DNA from: a virus
Virus record (IMG/VR): IMGVR_UViG_3300023443_000297
Span: 1 to 56,230 of that record
Length of the DNA stretch: 56,230 bases
Direction: 5' to 3' (one strand)
The notes under the pieces are model-generated. The model saw only the letters and a program-made list of their open reading frames with translations. It was not told the origin of the DNA and did no database searches. The first letter of the stretch is position 1, and every line of letters begins with the position of its first letter. Positions 31,837 through 40,401 of this stretch are shown in pieces. A program made the position numbers and the translations under genes.

Positions 31837-32710
31837 CGGTTTCCTCCAAGTCCTGGTATTCCTGCCCTGTTTGGCCATTGAGGTTAAGCCCTGGTGGGTG
31901 ATACTCATCCGGATTACCGCTATTCTCTAGCGATATCTTAGGCTCTTCTAATAGGGATAATAGCAGTTCAAGAGCTTGTATCGCACCGTGAACCGCGTTT
32001 AGGCTGTTTTCGGTTTGTCTGCGTTGTGTGTAAATTCGGCTAAGACGAGTTTTGATGATTTCCTTGGTAAGGTAGGGACGCCGTGCTGCTCCATACAGTG
32101 GAGTCTCCAACATCGGGCAGCTATCAGGGAGATAGAGCTTGGTACCAGAACCCCGGATCATCCCTAACCAGAAGTTACAGGACGGTAGTTGGTGAGTGTA
32201 TTCGGTGGGGGATGACATATTGATTCCGAGAACCCTAATCTCCCCGAATCCCTCGCACAATGCCAACGCTAGCATGTAATCTATGGTGCTGCCCAACATC
32301 AGATTCTTTAGACTGTCCGGGCTGTTGAGGTCAACACTGGGGAAGAACTTGTCTCTGATAATATGGTATGGGTATTGTACCGAGCCGGGAATATCATCCC
32401 AGTGCTGAAGCATGTAGATCGTACTGGGGAATGACTTCAGGAACTTTACGTGCTCCTCACCATCAGCCTCCCAAACAGAACGCTCGTGAATCTCAAACCA
32501 GCGGTTGGCGTTCTCTACAAAAGTATAGCAGTCGTTAAGCGCCCATATCTCGGTATCCGGGTCTTGTTCGTTAGCCTCCATACGGGAAGAAGGTGCAGTA
32601 CCACAGATGGCTACACGCCGGTACTGCACCTCTACCCCTGAGTCTGAATGTGATTGGTCTTGTTGTTGTTTGTCCTGTTGATCTGTGATTGGCTTAGGGA
32701 CACTAATCAT
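31823..32710 (-). CDS. Conserved phage protein with Rossmann-like GTAPSS motif, possible nucleotide-sugar-using enzyme (295 aa)
   Basis: Residues about 33-72 read VAICGTAPSSRMEANEQD then EIWALNDCY and RWFEIHE, a pattern found in many tailed-phage genomes without assigned function. Later segments (FGEIRVLGINMSSPTEY) look like a second half of a Rossmann-type fold. I suspect a transferase related to DUF115/Maf-like enzymes that use nonulosonic sugars, because this genome encodes such a pathway; that is an inference. The C-terminus is low complexity. Confidence 0.65.
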   Translation of the reverse strand: MISVPKPITDQQDKQQQDQSHSDSGVEVQYRRVAICGTAPSSRMEANEQDPDTEIWALNDCYTFVENANRWFEIHERSVWEADGEEHVKFLKSFPSTIYMLQHWDDIPGSVQYPYHIIRDKFFPSVDLNSPDSLKNLMLGSTIDYMLALALCEGFGEIRVLGINMSSPTEYTHQLPSCNFWLGMIRGSGTKLYLPDSCPMLETPLYGAARRPYLTKEIIKTRLSRIYTQRRQTENSLNAVHGAIQALELLLSLLEEPKISLENSGNPDEYHPPGLNLNGQTGQEYQDLEETDASN

Positions 32711-32752
32711 GGTGTCTTTTCTCCTTTGCTTTGGTTAGTTTGGTTCGTTAGG

Positions 32753-33292
32753 CTAAGAACTATGGAAGGGAACCACCTCAATCAGAGCGTACCCTGCAAG
32801 GGATGATCCAGTACCTAATATCAGCTTTCCAGTAAGCCAGGCATCGGAAGAGTTACCGTTCTTTTCCCAGACAGACACACCGCCAGCACTGAGGTGAAGA
32901 CCGGATGATCCTGATCCACCTACCGGAGTGTATCCAACAGGCAGATGGAATGCCCCAATAGTCCCGGGAGGACCGGCAGCGGCACCGTTGAAGATATCGG
33001 ATGCAGACTTGGACGAGGAAGCCACTATCCCTATATCTATGGAGCATGATGTTTGACCCGGCGTTTGGACTACCAAGCTAACCTGTCTAATGATTAGTGG
33101 GTAGCTCTCCGGGTTTTGCACAGCTAGGACTATTCCGCTTGATGTTCCCGTAGCAAGGGGAGCCATAATAGTCCTCGGGGTAATATAGTTAGCCCCGCCG
33201 GATGAGGACTTAGAGGCATCACTCAGGGTCTTCCCTGCCAGGCCTTGAGCTAGCTCTGCTATTGGTACACTCTGGTTCTTGATTCTAGGCAT
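32753..33292 (-). CDS. Putative capsid-decoration or head-associated protein (179 aa)
   Basis: Ser/Gly-rich beta-type sequence with several short strands (LIIRQVSLVVQTPGQ, WLTGKLILGTGSSLAGYALI), immediately downstream of the major capsid gene. The place and composition suggest a decoration or head-stabilising protein. No family recognised. Confidence 0.6.
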   Translation of the reverse strand: MPRIKNQSVPIAELAQGLAGKTLSDASKSSSGGANYITPRTIMAPLATGTSSGIVLAVQNPESYPLIIRQVSLVVQTPGQTSCSIDIGIVASSSKSASDIFNGAAAGPPGTIGAFHLPVGYTPVGGSGSSGLHLSAGGVSVWEKNGNSSDAWLTGKLILGTGSSLAGYALIEVVPFHSS

Positions 33293-33361
33293 TTTCCTTA
33301 ACTCCCTCCTTTAGTATTTTGGTTCATTAGGAGCGTTTGGCTCAGTGTTATCAGTGTTAGC

Positions 33362-34738
33362 TTAATTGACTCCGGTGATGTTGGACCGCTGAGCTACAGC
33401 ATTATCAGAGGTGTTGTCATTACGTCCCTCAAAGGCCATCCGGAAGCTCACCACCATGATGGTCTGGCGTTTCTCAATGGACCGGTCAACCTCTATCAGC
33501 AACTCGCGGCGGGTGCCGACCCAGTATTGGGTGCGGTTGACTATGATGAATCTGCCAGTATCGGTGCCGTTGCCCCCGCTGGAAACCTTGCCATCAGTGT
33601 CAGCTAGGAGCATTTGCTCGGACACGATCACGGGGATACCTTCAACCGCCCCTAGCTGACCTGTCATGATGGTGGCTTGTGGACCGAACTTGTCTAGAGT
33701 CCGGAACTCAGATAGGGATTGAGCCCGAATGTAGGTATTCAAGTCCATCACAATAGCCATTTCAGACGGACGAACACCATACTTGTCCAGCTTAGACCGC
33801 ACCTCATTGTACATGTCATTGGTTACGGCAGAGCTGGTAGTAACATGTTGGCTGGTGTTACTTACCACTGGTATTTTAATGAGACCATCAAAGGACAGGA
33901 AGTGATCTAGACCAGCAGCGCCTGATAGAGCACCGGATGCAGCGCCGTCCGCATTGATGTTTATACCAGCATCAGAGGTGTCACCATTGAGGATCATATC
34001 GTCCATGACCTCAGCAGCGTTCCTGACTAGGGTAGCCCTGATCTCGGGAAGCATGGCTATTACGGCATCCTCATCTAGGTCATAAGCCCAGGCTACCACT
34101 GACACCAATTCCTGAGCACTCAGGGTGCGCCTATTGGTCGCGGGATCAGACGAGGTAGCTGCTACATTGGCCACCCCACGGTACCAGTTCACATTTCCTA
34201 ATTGAAGAGGAATATTGAACGGATTAGTGGGCATACTGACTGACCGGAACATGCTCTTAACTGAAGTAGCCAAGTGGATATCATTCCACATTTCTGGAAG
34301 ATCAGCGGTGGGTACCAGTTCATCACCGCTGCCAACGGTTGTGGAATCCAGAGCACGTTTCACTGTCTTGATGTTCTCTTCCCACTCCGGTAGAGCACTG
34401 ATCTGCTCCTGAGTTAGGCGTCCGGTACCAACGTCCTTCCTCATAGACCAATAGAAGGCGTTGATTATCTTCACGTCCACTTCATCAACGTATCTGGTCT
34501 CACCACCGCTGGCCCTATACGTGACCATCGGAGTAGTTGCGTCATAGACTCTGAGCAAGGCCAGCCGGTCAATCTCGGCTTTGGTCTTGAGTAGCTCACT
34601 GACGGAATCTACTAGCCGCGCAGTCTCCTCTGTTATCAGGCCAACAGCTTGAGCTAGGGGGTCATATTTCTCCTTGATGAATTGGTTGATCTCGGATATA
34701 TCCTGGGTAAATTGGTCGATAGTAGTCGGTTCTGGCAT
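33362..34738 (-). CDS. Major capsid protein, HK97 fold (458 aa)
   Basis: The N-terminal 60 residues form a helical scaffolding-like delta region. The body carries HK97-type features: a long spine-helix stretch, DMILNGDTSD, AIVMDLNTYIRAQ and a late RRELLIEVDRSIEKRQTIM strand region. It follows the prohead protease by 5 bases and is the usual size for this family. Maturation cleavage would remove the N-terminal region. Confidence 0.93.
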   Translation of the reverse strand: MPEPTTIDQFTQDISEINQFIKEKYDPLAQAVGLITEETARLVDSVSELLKTKAEIDRLALLRVYDATTPMVTYRASGGETRYVDEVDVKIINAFYWSMRKDVGTGRLTQEQISALPEWEENIKTVKRALDSTTVGSGDELVPTADLPEMWNDIHLATSVKSMFRSVSMPTNPFNIPLQLGNVNWYRGVANVAATSSDPATNRRTLSAQELVSVVAWAYDLDEDAVIAMLPEIRATLVRNAAEVMDDMILNGDTSDAGININADGAASGALSGAAGLDHFLSFDGLIKIPVVSNTSQHVTTSSAVTNDMYNEVRSKLDKYGVRPSEMAIVMDLNTYIRAQSLSEFRTLDKFGPQATIMTGQLGAVEGIPVIVSEQMLLADTDGKVSSGGNGTDTGRFIIVNRTQYWVGTRRELLIEVDRSIEKRQTIMVVSFRMAFEGRNDNTSDNAVAQRSNITGVN

Positions 34739-34743
34739 CGTCG

Positions 34744-35559
34744 TTAACCCTCCTTTACTCTAGCCATAATTTCGCTTATTTGGTTGATTGCGTCAGCAGA
34801 CATACCGGGTTCAGGATCTGATCTGGTTTGTCTGGTTGATGTAGCAGTCCTGAGTTTTGTTATGCCCTCGTCAAGCGAATCTAGTCTGCTGAGTACAACC
34901 GCTATTTGGCCTCTGACTTCCTTTAGCTCCTCTCGGGACTTATCGGAATCAGCAGAGAATAGGAGGGCGTGGTCTTCTTCTGTGCCAAATGCCTTCCTTA
35001 ATGCCTTGGGATGAGCAGGTACCGGGACCGCCGATATTTCCAGTAGTTCTTGCTGAGTGAATACGATGCCGCCGTCATTTTTGTCATTGGCCTTGTATTC
35101 CAGAGGCCGGAATCCCACTGATACTGCCCTCATGAACCGCTTAGCGTACTTGTTCTGGATCATGGCAGCGAAGGGGTCGTCCATATCCCACTTCACAGAC
35201 CCTAGGAGTTGCTTTGAGTCCTCACTGGGGCCTATACCAATCTGGGTAACGCGGCCTACCGCAGGCTGTCGGCTATTGTGAGCGAAGAGGAATACAGGGT
35301 TGCGTTTGAAGTTGGTTAGCCTCCACCCCTTGGCCTCTATTATGTCTCCGAATCGGTCTTCGGATTCCTCAGAGGCAACGAAATCCATTACCTCATCCCC
35401 CTCAGCCCTCATTTGGTAATCACCAAACCCAGCAGCCTTGTAAATGACAGGGGCATCCTCAGTTCCGCTGCGGAAGGATTCCAGGTCCTCTAGCTCTTGA
35501 TACCGGGCTGCTTCCTCTTCGTTTGCCAGCACCAGCATTGGATGTAAGGGTTGGCTCAT
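34744..35559 (-). CDS. HK97-type prohead protease (271 aa)
   Basis: Motifs of phage prohead proteases are visible: VFLFAHNSRQPAVGRV containing the catalytic His, and MRAVSVGFRPLEY containing the catalytic Ser in SVGF. It cleaves the capsid delta domain during maturation. The start at 35559 has AGGAG 5 bases upstream; the frame open to 35736 lies in a leader with a hairpin and is rejected. The C-terminal 60 residues are coiled coil, a possible scaffold. It is the first gene after the capsid promoter. Confidence 0.9.
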   Translation of the reverse strand: MSQPLHPMLVLANEEEAARYQELEDLESFRSGTEDAPVIYKAAGFGDYQMRAEGDEVMDFVASEESEDRFGDIIEAKGWRLTNFKRNPVFLFAHNSRQPAVGRVTQIGIGPSEDSKQLLGSVKWDMDDPFAAMIQNKYAKRFMRAVSVGFRPLEYKANDKNDGGIVFTQQELLEISAVPVPAHPKALRKAFGTEEDHALLFSADSDKSREELKEVRGQIAVVLSRLDSLDEGITKLRTATSTRQTRSDPEPGMSADAINQISEIMARVKEG

Positions 35560-35616
35560 AGTCACTCCTAGCTTAGGCTGCTTATGGTAGGTGGTGTCGG
35601 TGGTGTCCAGAACAGC

Positions 35617-35645
35617 AAAAGCCCCCACTAAAGCAGAGTGGAGGC
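35617..35645 (-). terminator. Hairpin with short T-run in the prohead protease leader
   Basis: Minus strand GCCTCCACT-CTGCTTT-AGTGGGGGC forms a 9-bp stem with one wobble, followed by TTTT. It lies between the capsid promoter and the protease gene. It may be an attenuator, or an end point for the portal transcript. Confidence 0.55.
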
Positions 35646-35701
35646 TTACTGAGTGGAGGTTGTGGTTCCGGCCTCTTGGCAACAGACAGTATTTAGTGTT
35701 C

Positions 35702-35732
35702 ATTGTACTGCATATACGGCTAATAAGGTCAA
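35702..35732 (-). promoter_or_regulatory. Candidate capsid-operon promoter
   Basis: Minus strand TTGACC (35732-35727), 19-base spacer, TACAAT (35707-35702). The long spacer weakens it, but the location upstream of protease and capsid genes fits. No operator-like CAGRCAAGG element is present, unlike the early promoters. Confidence 0.5.
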
Positions 35733-35761
35733 GCATTGATTAGGGGACAAACCTGTGAGCC

Positions 35762-35953
35762 CTAATTGCTACTCCCCTTCATTCGGTCCTCCATAGCCTT
35801 AACGTATTCTGGGTCCTTACTACTGATGAGCTTGTGTATGGTGAGGTTGTGAGTTCTGCCATGCACCCGGGCCTTGATTTCTATCCTGTTACCCAGGTCC
35901 ATAGCCATGATCTGACCACACCCACAATCACAGTAGAGGGCCTTACCTTCCAT
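35762..35953 (-). CDS. Small zinc-ribbon-like protein (63 aa)
   Basis: CDCGCG at residues 8-13, followed by a basic region (RVHGRTHNLTIHK) and a charged helix. It overlaps the portal stop by one base. Similar short Cys proteins next to portal genes are common in metagenomic phages; function unknown. Confidence 0.65.
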   Translation of the reverse strand: MEGKALYCDCGCGQIMAMDLGNRIEIKARVHGRTHNLTIHKLISSKDPEYVKAMEDRMKGSSN

Positions 35954-38154
35954 TATTCCTCTTCTATACTAAATACTGGGGTAGTGGTGCAGCGGCAGTT
36001 GACCACCTCACTAGCAGGGCCATCGCCTGGCATTATCATCTCATGACCCCCCACCAAGAACGATTGGTCTCGCTCCACAGTTTGGCCATGAGCATCGGAA
36101 TGGGTACCCCGCGTCCTGTCATCAATGGAGGCCAGCCAACGCTTGCGAGGTATATCAGCTTGGCGATACGCCTCCAAGTTACCGTGATTAGAGGATGCAG
36201 AGGCCTCAGTTCTGGCTACCCTCTCAGAACGGAATTCCTCACTGAAATTGAATACCTTGTTGACGCGATCTTGGAGTTTCTTTATACTCTCCCCCTCTGA
36301 TATGCCAACCTGAATTTCTTCGGTGATGAGTTTAGCAGTTTCGGCATTGACACGCTCAGTCCAGAACTTGGCCCGTTCATCAATCCAGGCCTGAGCCTCC
36401 GCACTGAGGTGGAAATCACGGGTATCCAGGTTAGCTTTAGGGGTGAGGCCAAACTCCTCTATCTGGGCCTCAGCAGACCTTTCTAGTGATGCAGTGATAA
36501 GTGGGGTACCAGCTTCTATGAATCGCTCCCACCATTCGATAGGCTCGAATATTCCCCCCGGACCGTCACGAGATGGTGTCAGATTAAGGAGAGTATCCTC
36601 ACGCTGTTCTTGGAATAGAGAGTTCATTAGTTCATGAAAGTCCTCAGTACTTTTGTCAAATCGCTTGATGAAGGATCCCCACACCTCTCTATCTAGGTCA
36701 GTTATGTCTGTGCTTGAGGACTTACCTTTGCCAAGCACCCTGATGATCTGGCCAGAAATAGTTGGAACAGCAGGAACAAAGGAGGCTGTAGGGATAGGGG
36801 TTGGGGGTACTAGTTCATTACCAGTCAGGGTAACCACCTGGACACCTACCGGTATGTAAAGGACATTACCTTGGGGTATCGGAGCCATACCAGTTGACTC
36901 ACGGTACTCATTTAACGTCCTAGTACCGGAAGCAACCTCTTTTAGGTGACGCTCACTGCGACGGTCAATGTTCTCCTGTAGTGCTGGTACCTCATCCCGA
37001 TCAAAGGCCAACAGCACATTCCGAAGCCTGCCAGGGAGTTGAGGGACGAACTTCTCCTGTTGTCCGGATTCGAGTAACACCCATTCCTGCTCTACGGTGG
37101 ACTCATAGAACTCTTTACGGGCTTCCTCTCGGTTGCTGAATGTCGCATGCCTGGCACCGGGTATTAGCTCTTCTGGTACTCCATAGGTCGCCAGGATATA
37201 TTCTTTGGACAGTTGCAGGCCCTCAAGAAACTCCATTTCTTTGTTGCTAAAGCCCATGTTCTTAACATCACCCTGTCCCATATCCGAGACTATAGGCTTG
37301 TTGGAGTTGCCCGGACCAGCATGCCTTTCAGCCAGTCTCTCATAGAAAGTCTCAACTTGTATCGGAGATAGTGGCCCCTTCATCAAAAAGGCTAGGTTGC
37401 TAGTGAGGAGTCCGTTGCGAAATAGGTCACGGTTGGTGCTAAGCATGGAGGCTTGCATATCGATTACCAATCTAGTAGGAGCTATCGGACTGAGACCTGA
37501 GAACTCATCCAATGGGTTGAAGTACCTATCCCAGACCACATCCTCACGCAACATGGGGAACTTAGCACCGCCAGGATCGTAAATGAAACCCTTTATGTAT
37601 TGGTTCTGTGGACCAGGGGAAGATTTATCCACTACAATAGCTACACGATCAGGCCTGAGCACCCAGATTTCCCACGAACTTGGGTCAGATGTAGGCTTGT
37701 TAATCCACCTAAAGCAGCTGCCCCAGAGTGATAGATAAGTTTCAACCGCCCTCCACATATCGACTCGGGACCAGAACGGGTTAACGTGGTCGAGTAGCTT
37801 CTGGACCACGTGGTTCTCGCCGACCCACACCCTCTCACCCCTGTTATTGAGAACCCACGCCTTTAGTCTAGCACTGGCTACTGCATCTGCCCTGAGCTTG
37901 ACAGCACGGTAAACATGGGTAGTGGTAGCATAGTACTCACCAAACTTAGTGTTAGCCCAACTGATACCCTGCTGATCGGATCCCCCAGACCTTTTCAGGT
38001 AAGCGGCTAGGGGTTCATTTGCCTTTTCAAGGTAGGTGATAAGACTACGGAAATCCTGGTCCATTGCTGTACGGACTAGGGCGTCGGATTCAGGAGATCT
38101 CCATAGGCCGGGTATTCGCTTAGTTAGGGGATATAGAATATCTTTTATAGCCAC
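35953..38154 (-). CDS. Portal protein with C-terminal MuF-type head morphogenesis domain (733 aa)
   Basis: Residues 1-about 480 have the HK97/SPP1 portal pattern (SLWGSCFRWINKP, LRPDRVAIVVDK, then EELIPGARHATFSNREEARKEF in parts), forming the DNA channel. Residues about 600-733 show the MuF/SPP1 gp7 motif (ARTEASASSNHGNLEAYRQ, DDRTRGTHSDAHGQTV, and CRC near the end), usually a separate minor head protein. The fusion is therefore portal plus MuF in one chain. Some such C-terminal domains carry toxins, but here it looks like the plain morphogenesis domain. Confidence 0.9.
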   Translation of the reverse strand: MAIKDILYPLTKRIPGLWRSPESDALVRTAMDQDFRSLITYLEKANEPLAAYLKRSGGSDQQGISWANTKFGEYYATTTHVYRAVKLRADAVASARLKAWVLNNRGERVWVGENHVVQKLLDHVNPFWSRVDMWRAVETYLSLWGSCFRWINKPTSDPSSWEIWVLRPDRVAIVVDKSSPGPQNQYIKGFIYDPGGAKFPMLREDVVWDRYFNPLDEFSGLSPIAPTRLVIDMQASMLSTNRDLFRNGLLTSNLAFLMKGPLSPIQVETFYERLAERHAGPGNSNKPIVSDMGQGDVKNMGFSNKEMEFLEGLQLSKEYILATYGVPEELIPGARHATFSNREEARKEFYESTVEQEWVLLESGQQEKFVPQLPGRLRNVLLAFDRDEVPALQENIDRRSERHLKEVASGTRTLNEYRESTGMAPIPQGNVLYIPVGVQVVTLTGNELVPPTPIPTASFVPAVPTISGQIIRVLGKGKSSSTDITDLDREVWGSFIKRFDKSTEDFHELMNSLFQEQREDTLLNLTPSRDGPGGIFEPIEWWERFIEAGTPLITASLERSAEAQIEEFGLTPKANLDTRDFHLSAEAQAWIDERAKFWTERVNAETAKLITEEIQVGISEGESIKKLQDRVNKVFNFSEEFRSERVARTEASASSNHGNLEAYRQADIPRKRWLASIDDRTRGTHSDAHGQTVERDQSFLVGGHEMIMPGDGPASEVVNCRCTTTPVFSIEEE

Positions 38155-38208
38155 GGCGCTTACTTCCTGCTTACTTTATTGATTAGTTAATTCACCCCAG
38201 GGTGTAGG

Positions 38209-38685
38209 TTAAAGGTCCTTCCTACAAACCTTATATTGTACATCCACATTACTAAAGAAGTTACCAAAGAACGGTAGACTAATAAATCCCATCCCTCTAA
38301 ATAAAGCTACGGATGGCGCATTATCTATGTGAACCTTGGCATAACAGCTCTCTTGGCCTCTGTCTTTCATTACGCTAAGCAAGAGTTGACAGGCTATGGT
38401 TGCAATTCCTTTGCTCCTTAGTTCAGGCTCAGCGATGTGAATTGATATCCACCAACGACTGATATCGTGTCTGATACCGACAGTGCCTACTCTGTGGTTG
38501 CCATACCAGATCATGTATTCTTTGTGGTTAGGACTATTGAACCACTTCACATGTGTTTCCCAGGAAGACGGCTTGACACCTTCAGTCTCAGATAGCAGAT
38601 GCCGCCATGAGAATAGTAATTCCAGATCATCCCCGGTTGCAGGAGTGATGGCTACCTGGTCTACTTGAACTCTAGTAGTTACCAT
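38209..38685 (-). CDS. GNAT N-acetyltransferase, PseH-like (158 aa)
   Basis: GNAT features: GDDLELLFSWRH near the start (PseH-like WRN/WRH), acceptor-region beta strands, and the acetyl-CoA loop LRSKGIATIACQLLL. It resembles PseH and related sugar N-acetyltransferases acting on UDP-4-amino sugars. It ends the sugar cassette, next to the portal. Substrate is inferred from neighbours. Confidence 0.78.
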   Translation of the reverse strand: MVTTRVQVDQVAITPATGDDLELLFSWRHLLSETEGVKPSSWETHVKWFNSPNHKEYMIWYGNHRVGTVGIRHDISRWWISIHIAEPELRSKGIATIACQLLLSVMKDRGQESCYAKVHIDNAPSVALFRGMGFISLPFFGNFFSNVDVQYKVCRKDL

Positions 38686-38697
38686 TTCTACCCTGTG

Positions 38698-38829
38698 CTA
38701 GCAACATAGTAAACCGTGTGTTGGGGTGTGACCGTGTATAAGCTTATGCCACCAACCTTCAACATAGAACCTGGTGCAAATGTCGCAATAATGCCCCCCA
38801 AGTAAACGAGACTGAGCGGGGGGTGGCAT
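38698..38829 (-). CDS. Small Cys/His protein, truncated paralogue of the 42744-42980 gene (43 aa)
   Basis: ATG at 38829, TAG at 38698. The segment CDICTRFYVEGWWHKLIHGH parallels CAVCGRYYICTFWHRLTRGH in the gene at 42744-42980, and both continue T-x-T-(H/K)-G. This copy ends at LLCC, where the other continues to a CTLCG zinc pair. Looks like a decayed or shortened duplicate. Confidence 0.5.
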   Translation of the reverse strand: MPPPAQSRLLGGHYCDICTRFYVEGWWHKLIHGHTPTHGLLCC

Positions 38830-38858
38830 ACCTAGTCTTGGTATTTTCTGGCTATGCT

Positions 38859-39536
38859 TCACGGTAACACTCTCCTACAACCCGCTAGACCTACTCTCAG
38901 ACTGCTGGCTAGTCTTCTTACCAGGTGCAGGTCTTCAGGGTAATCTACATCTACCCCGCGATATCTGGGAACAACATAAGGCCTGAGGTTGTTTACATAT
39001 ACTGTTGATAACCCCGCGAACTGGTTGGGTGGAAAGGTATACAAGGCCCCAGCGTCAATATAGAACCCTGGTTTATCGTCGGCACCATCATAGTATTGGA
39101 ACGGACGCTGTAGTACCTCACCATCCTTGAATTTAACTATTTCACTAACACGGTAGGGAAGCTCAGTCACTATCATCACCGGGTCTTGTTCAACTGTGGA
39201 TAGGCGTAGTGCTCCAATGATATCACTGGGCTGAATTAGAGCAGCAGTAGCCAGTATGATAGTGATACGATCTGTGTAGATGCCACCTAATATATCGTGC
39301 GTGGTTTGAACCACAGTGGAGGGGGATTGAGGTGCTATCTGGACTGGGTATACAGAAACAGTATCCCTGACATCCTGGCTGTCGGTACTGATCGCTATAG
39401 AGTCAAATTTGTTGCTGGCTATAGCGGCTTCAATAACCCAGCACACAGACGGCCTGCCGTTAATCAAGGCCATGTTCTTACCAGGGCATCTGGTAGATTC
39501 GGCTTTACAGGGTATATGTAGGATGCTATGGACCAT
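38859..39536 (-). CDS. CMP-sugar cytidylyltransferase, SpsF/NeuA/PseF-like (225 aa)
   Basis: N-terminal IPCKAESTRCPGKN fits the CTP-binding (A/K)R-x-x-S-x-R-x-P-G-K-N motif of the NeuA family. The later YIDAGALYTF and GVDVDYPEDLHLV match the conserved GxIxxFxxxxxxG-like and metal-binding VDIDxxED regions. It should couple CTP to an eight- or nine-carbon acid sugar. It lies in the same cassette as two NeuB-type synthases. Confidence 0.85.
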   Translation of the reverse strand: MVHSILHIPCKAESTRCPGKNMALINGRPSVCWVIEAAIASNKFDSIAISTDSQDVRDTVSVYPVQIAPQSPSTVVQTTHDILGGIYTDRITIILATAALIQPSDIIGALRLSTVEQDPVMIVTELPYRVSEIVKFKDGEVLQRPFQYYDGADDKPGFYIDAGALYTFPPNQFAGLSTVYVNNLRPYVVPRYRGVDVDYPEDLHLVRRLASSLRVGLAGCRRVLP

Positions 39537-39549
39537 CTTCTTACTCTAA

Positions 39550-39711
39550 CTATCTGACAAGAGTCTCTTTTTTAGTTCGCCTCTTATACTCTGGCCCACG
39601 GTCGTGATGGAGTCGGTACTTACGTTGGTACCCGGCTAATCTAGTACGGTGTTCGCCCTCAGTCTCTATCAGCCTATCTACCCGATGCCAACTCCTGCCT
39701 ATAGTACCCAC
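39550..39711 (-). CDS. Small basic protein (53 aa), GTG start
   Basis: GTG at 39711 with AAGG 5 bases upstream, TAG at 39550. The sequence is highly basic in its second half (GYQRKYRLHHDRGPEYKRRT). It lies between the cytidylyltransferase and membrane-protein genes and starts 2 bases after the upstream stop. Function unknown. Confidence 0.55.
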   Translation of the reverse strand: MGTIGRSWHRVDRLIETEGEHRTRLAGYQRKYRLHHDRGPEYKRRTKKETLVR

Positions 39712-39712
39712 T

Positions 39713-39949
39713 TCAGCCTTGCCCCATTACTAGCTTTATTATTTGCCTCTCCATTCGGCTTATTTCGCCATCTTTGTCTAACACCCTCTGATGGCAAGCA
39801 GCAAGCTCTCGTTCTAGTCTATCAATCCTCCGGTCTTGGGTCTCAGCGTGGTTATTCCCCACCTTTCCACGTAGGCTAATGACAGAGAATACAAGAGTAG
39901 CAACAGATATTACCAGCGCACCTAATGGGATCGCCCAAACCGCTTCCAA
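39713..39949 (-). CDS. Single-span membrane protein with coiled coil (78 aa)
   Basis: A likely TTG start at 39949 (GGAG upstream) overlaps the end of the four-helix membrane protein gene; longer frames are out of phase with coding signal. Residues about 5-27 (WAIPLGALVISVATLVFSVI) span the membrane and residues 40-74 form a coiled coil (RRIDRLERELAACHQRVLDK). This layout resembles holin- or spanin-associated proteins, but lysis function is not shown. Confidence 0.6.
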   Translation of the reverse strand: MEAVWAIPLGALVISVATLVFSVISLRGKVGNNHAETQDRRIDRLERELAACHQRVLDKDGEISRMERQIIKLVMGQG

Positions 39950-40341
39950 GGCACTCCTATGTGATCCAGAATTGCTATGGTATGGAATACGGCTGCTGCT
40001 ATAGAGGTAACCATCGCGCCCGCTATTTGAATGCGTGGAGCGGATGTTCCTACAGCAAACTCGCCAGCTAAGACAAAGGCAACAGCACCGGCAGCAGCGA
40101 CCATCAACGCTAATTGCTGGGGGAGAACCAATAGTATCCACCACTTCTGTTTTTTCACTAAGCCTACTGTGGATGATACCGCCACAGCTATTAATACGCT
40201 ACCCAATAGGTAGTGATTATCGAAAATGCCTCTTAGATGGAAGAGAGAAAACCCCTTCCCGGCAGCATCGCTGACTATGGTTGTGATTCCCCAATACAAA
40301 TGCAGGGTAATAGCGTACCAGATAATCCAAGGTTGTTGCAT
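39922..40341 (-). CDS. Multi-span membrane protein, possible holin-like (139 aa)
   Basis: Four hydrophobic segments (about 5-25, 45-65, 68-92, 105-125), starting MQQPWIIWYAITLHLYWGIT, a pattern seen in uncharacterised phage membrane proteins. Together with the downstream coiled-coil membrane protein it could form a lysis or membrane-modifying pair. No endolysin lies beside it. Confidence 0.65.
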   Translation of the reverse strand: MQQPWIIWYAITLHLYWGITTIVSDAAGKGFSLFHLRGIFDNHYLLGSVLIAVAVSSTVGLVKKQKWWILLVLPQQLALMVAAAGAVAFVLAGEFAVGTSAPRIQIAGAMVTSIAAAVFHTIAILDHIGVPWKRFGRSH

Positions 40342-40401
40342 AGTTATCGCTCACGCCTGGAGTCCCTGGCTTCCTCTTAAAATCTTCATGCCATCTACCG
40401 C

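Noticed and set aside
35560-35736. N-terminal extension of the prohead protease
   Set aside because: The extra 59 codons cover a hairpin and promoter region, and the internal ATG has the strong ribosome site.
40342-40401. Twelve-residue frame MKILRGSQGLQA
   Set aside because: Too short and with no clear conservation or ribosome site.
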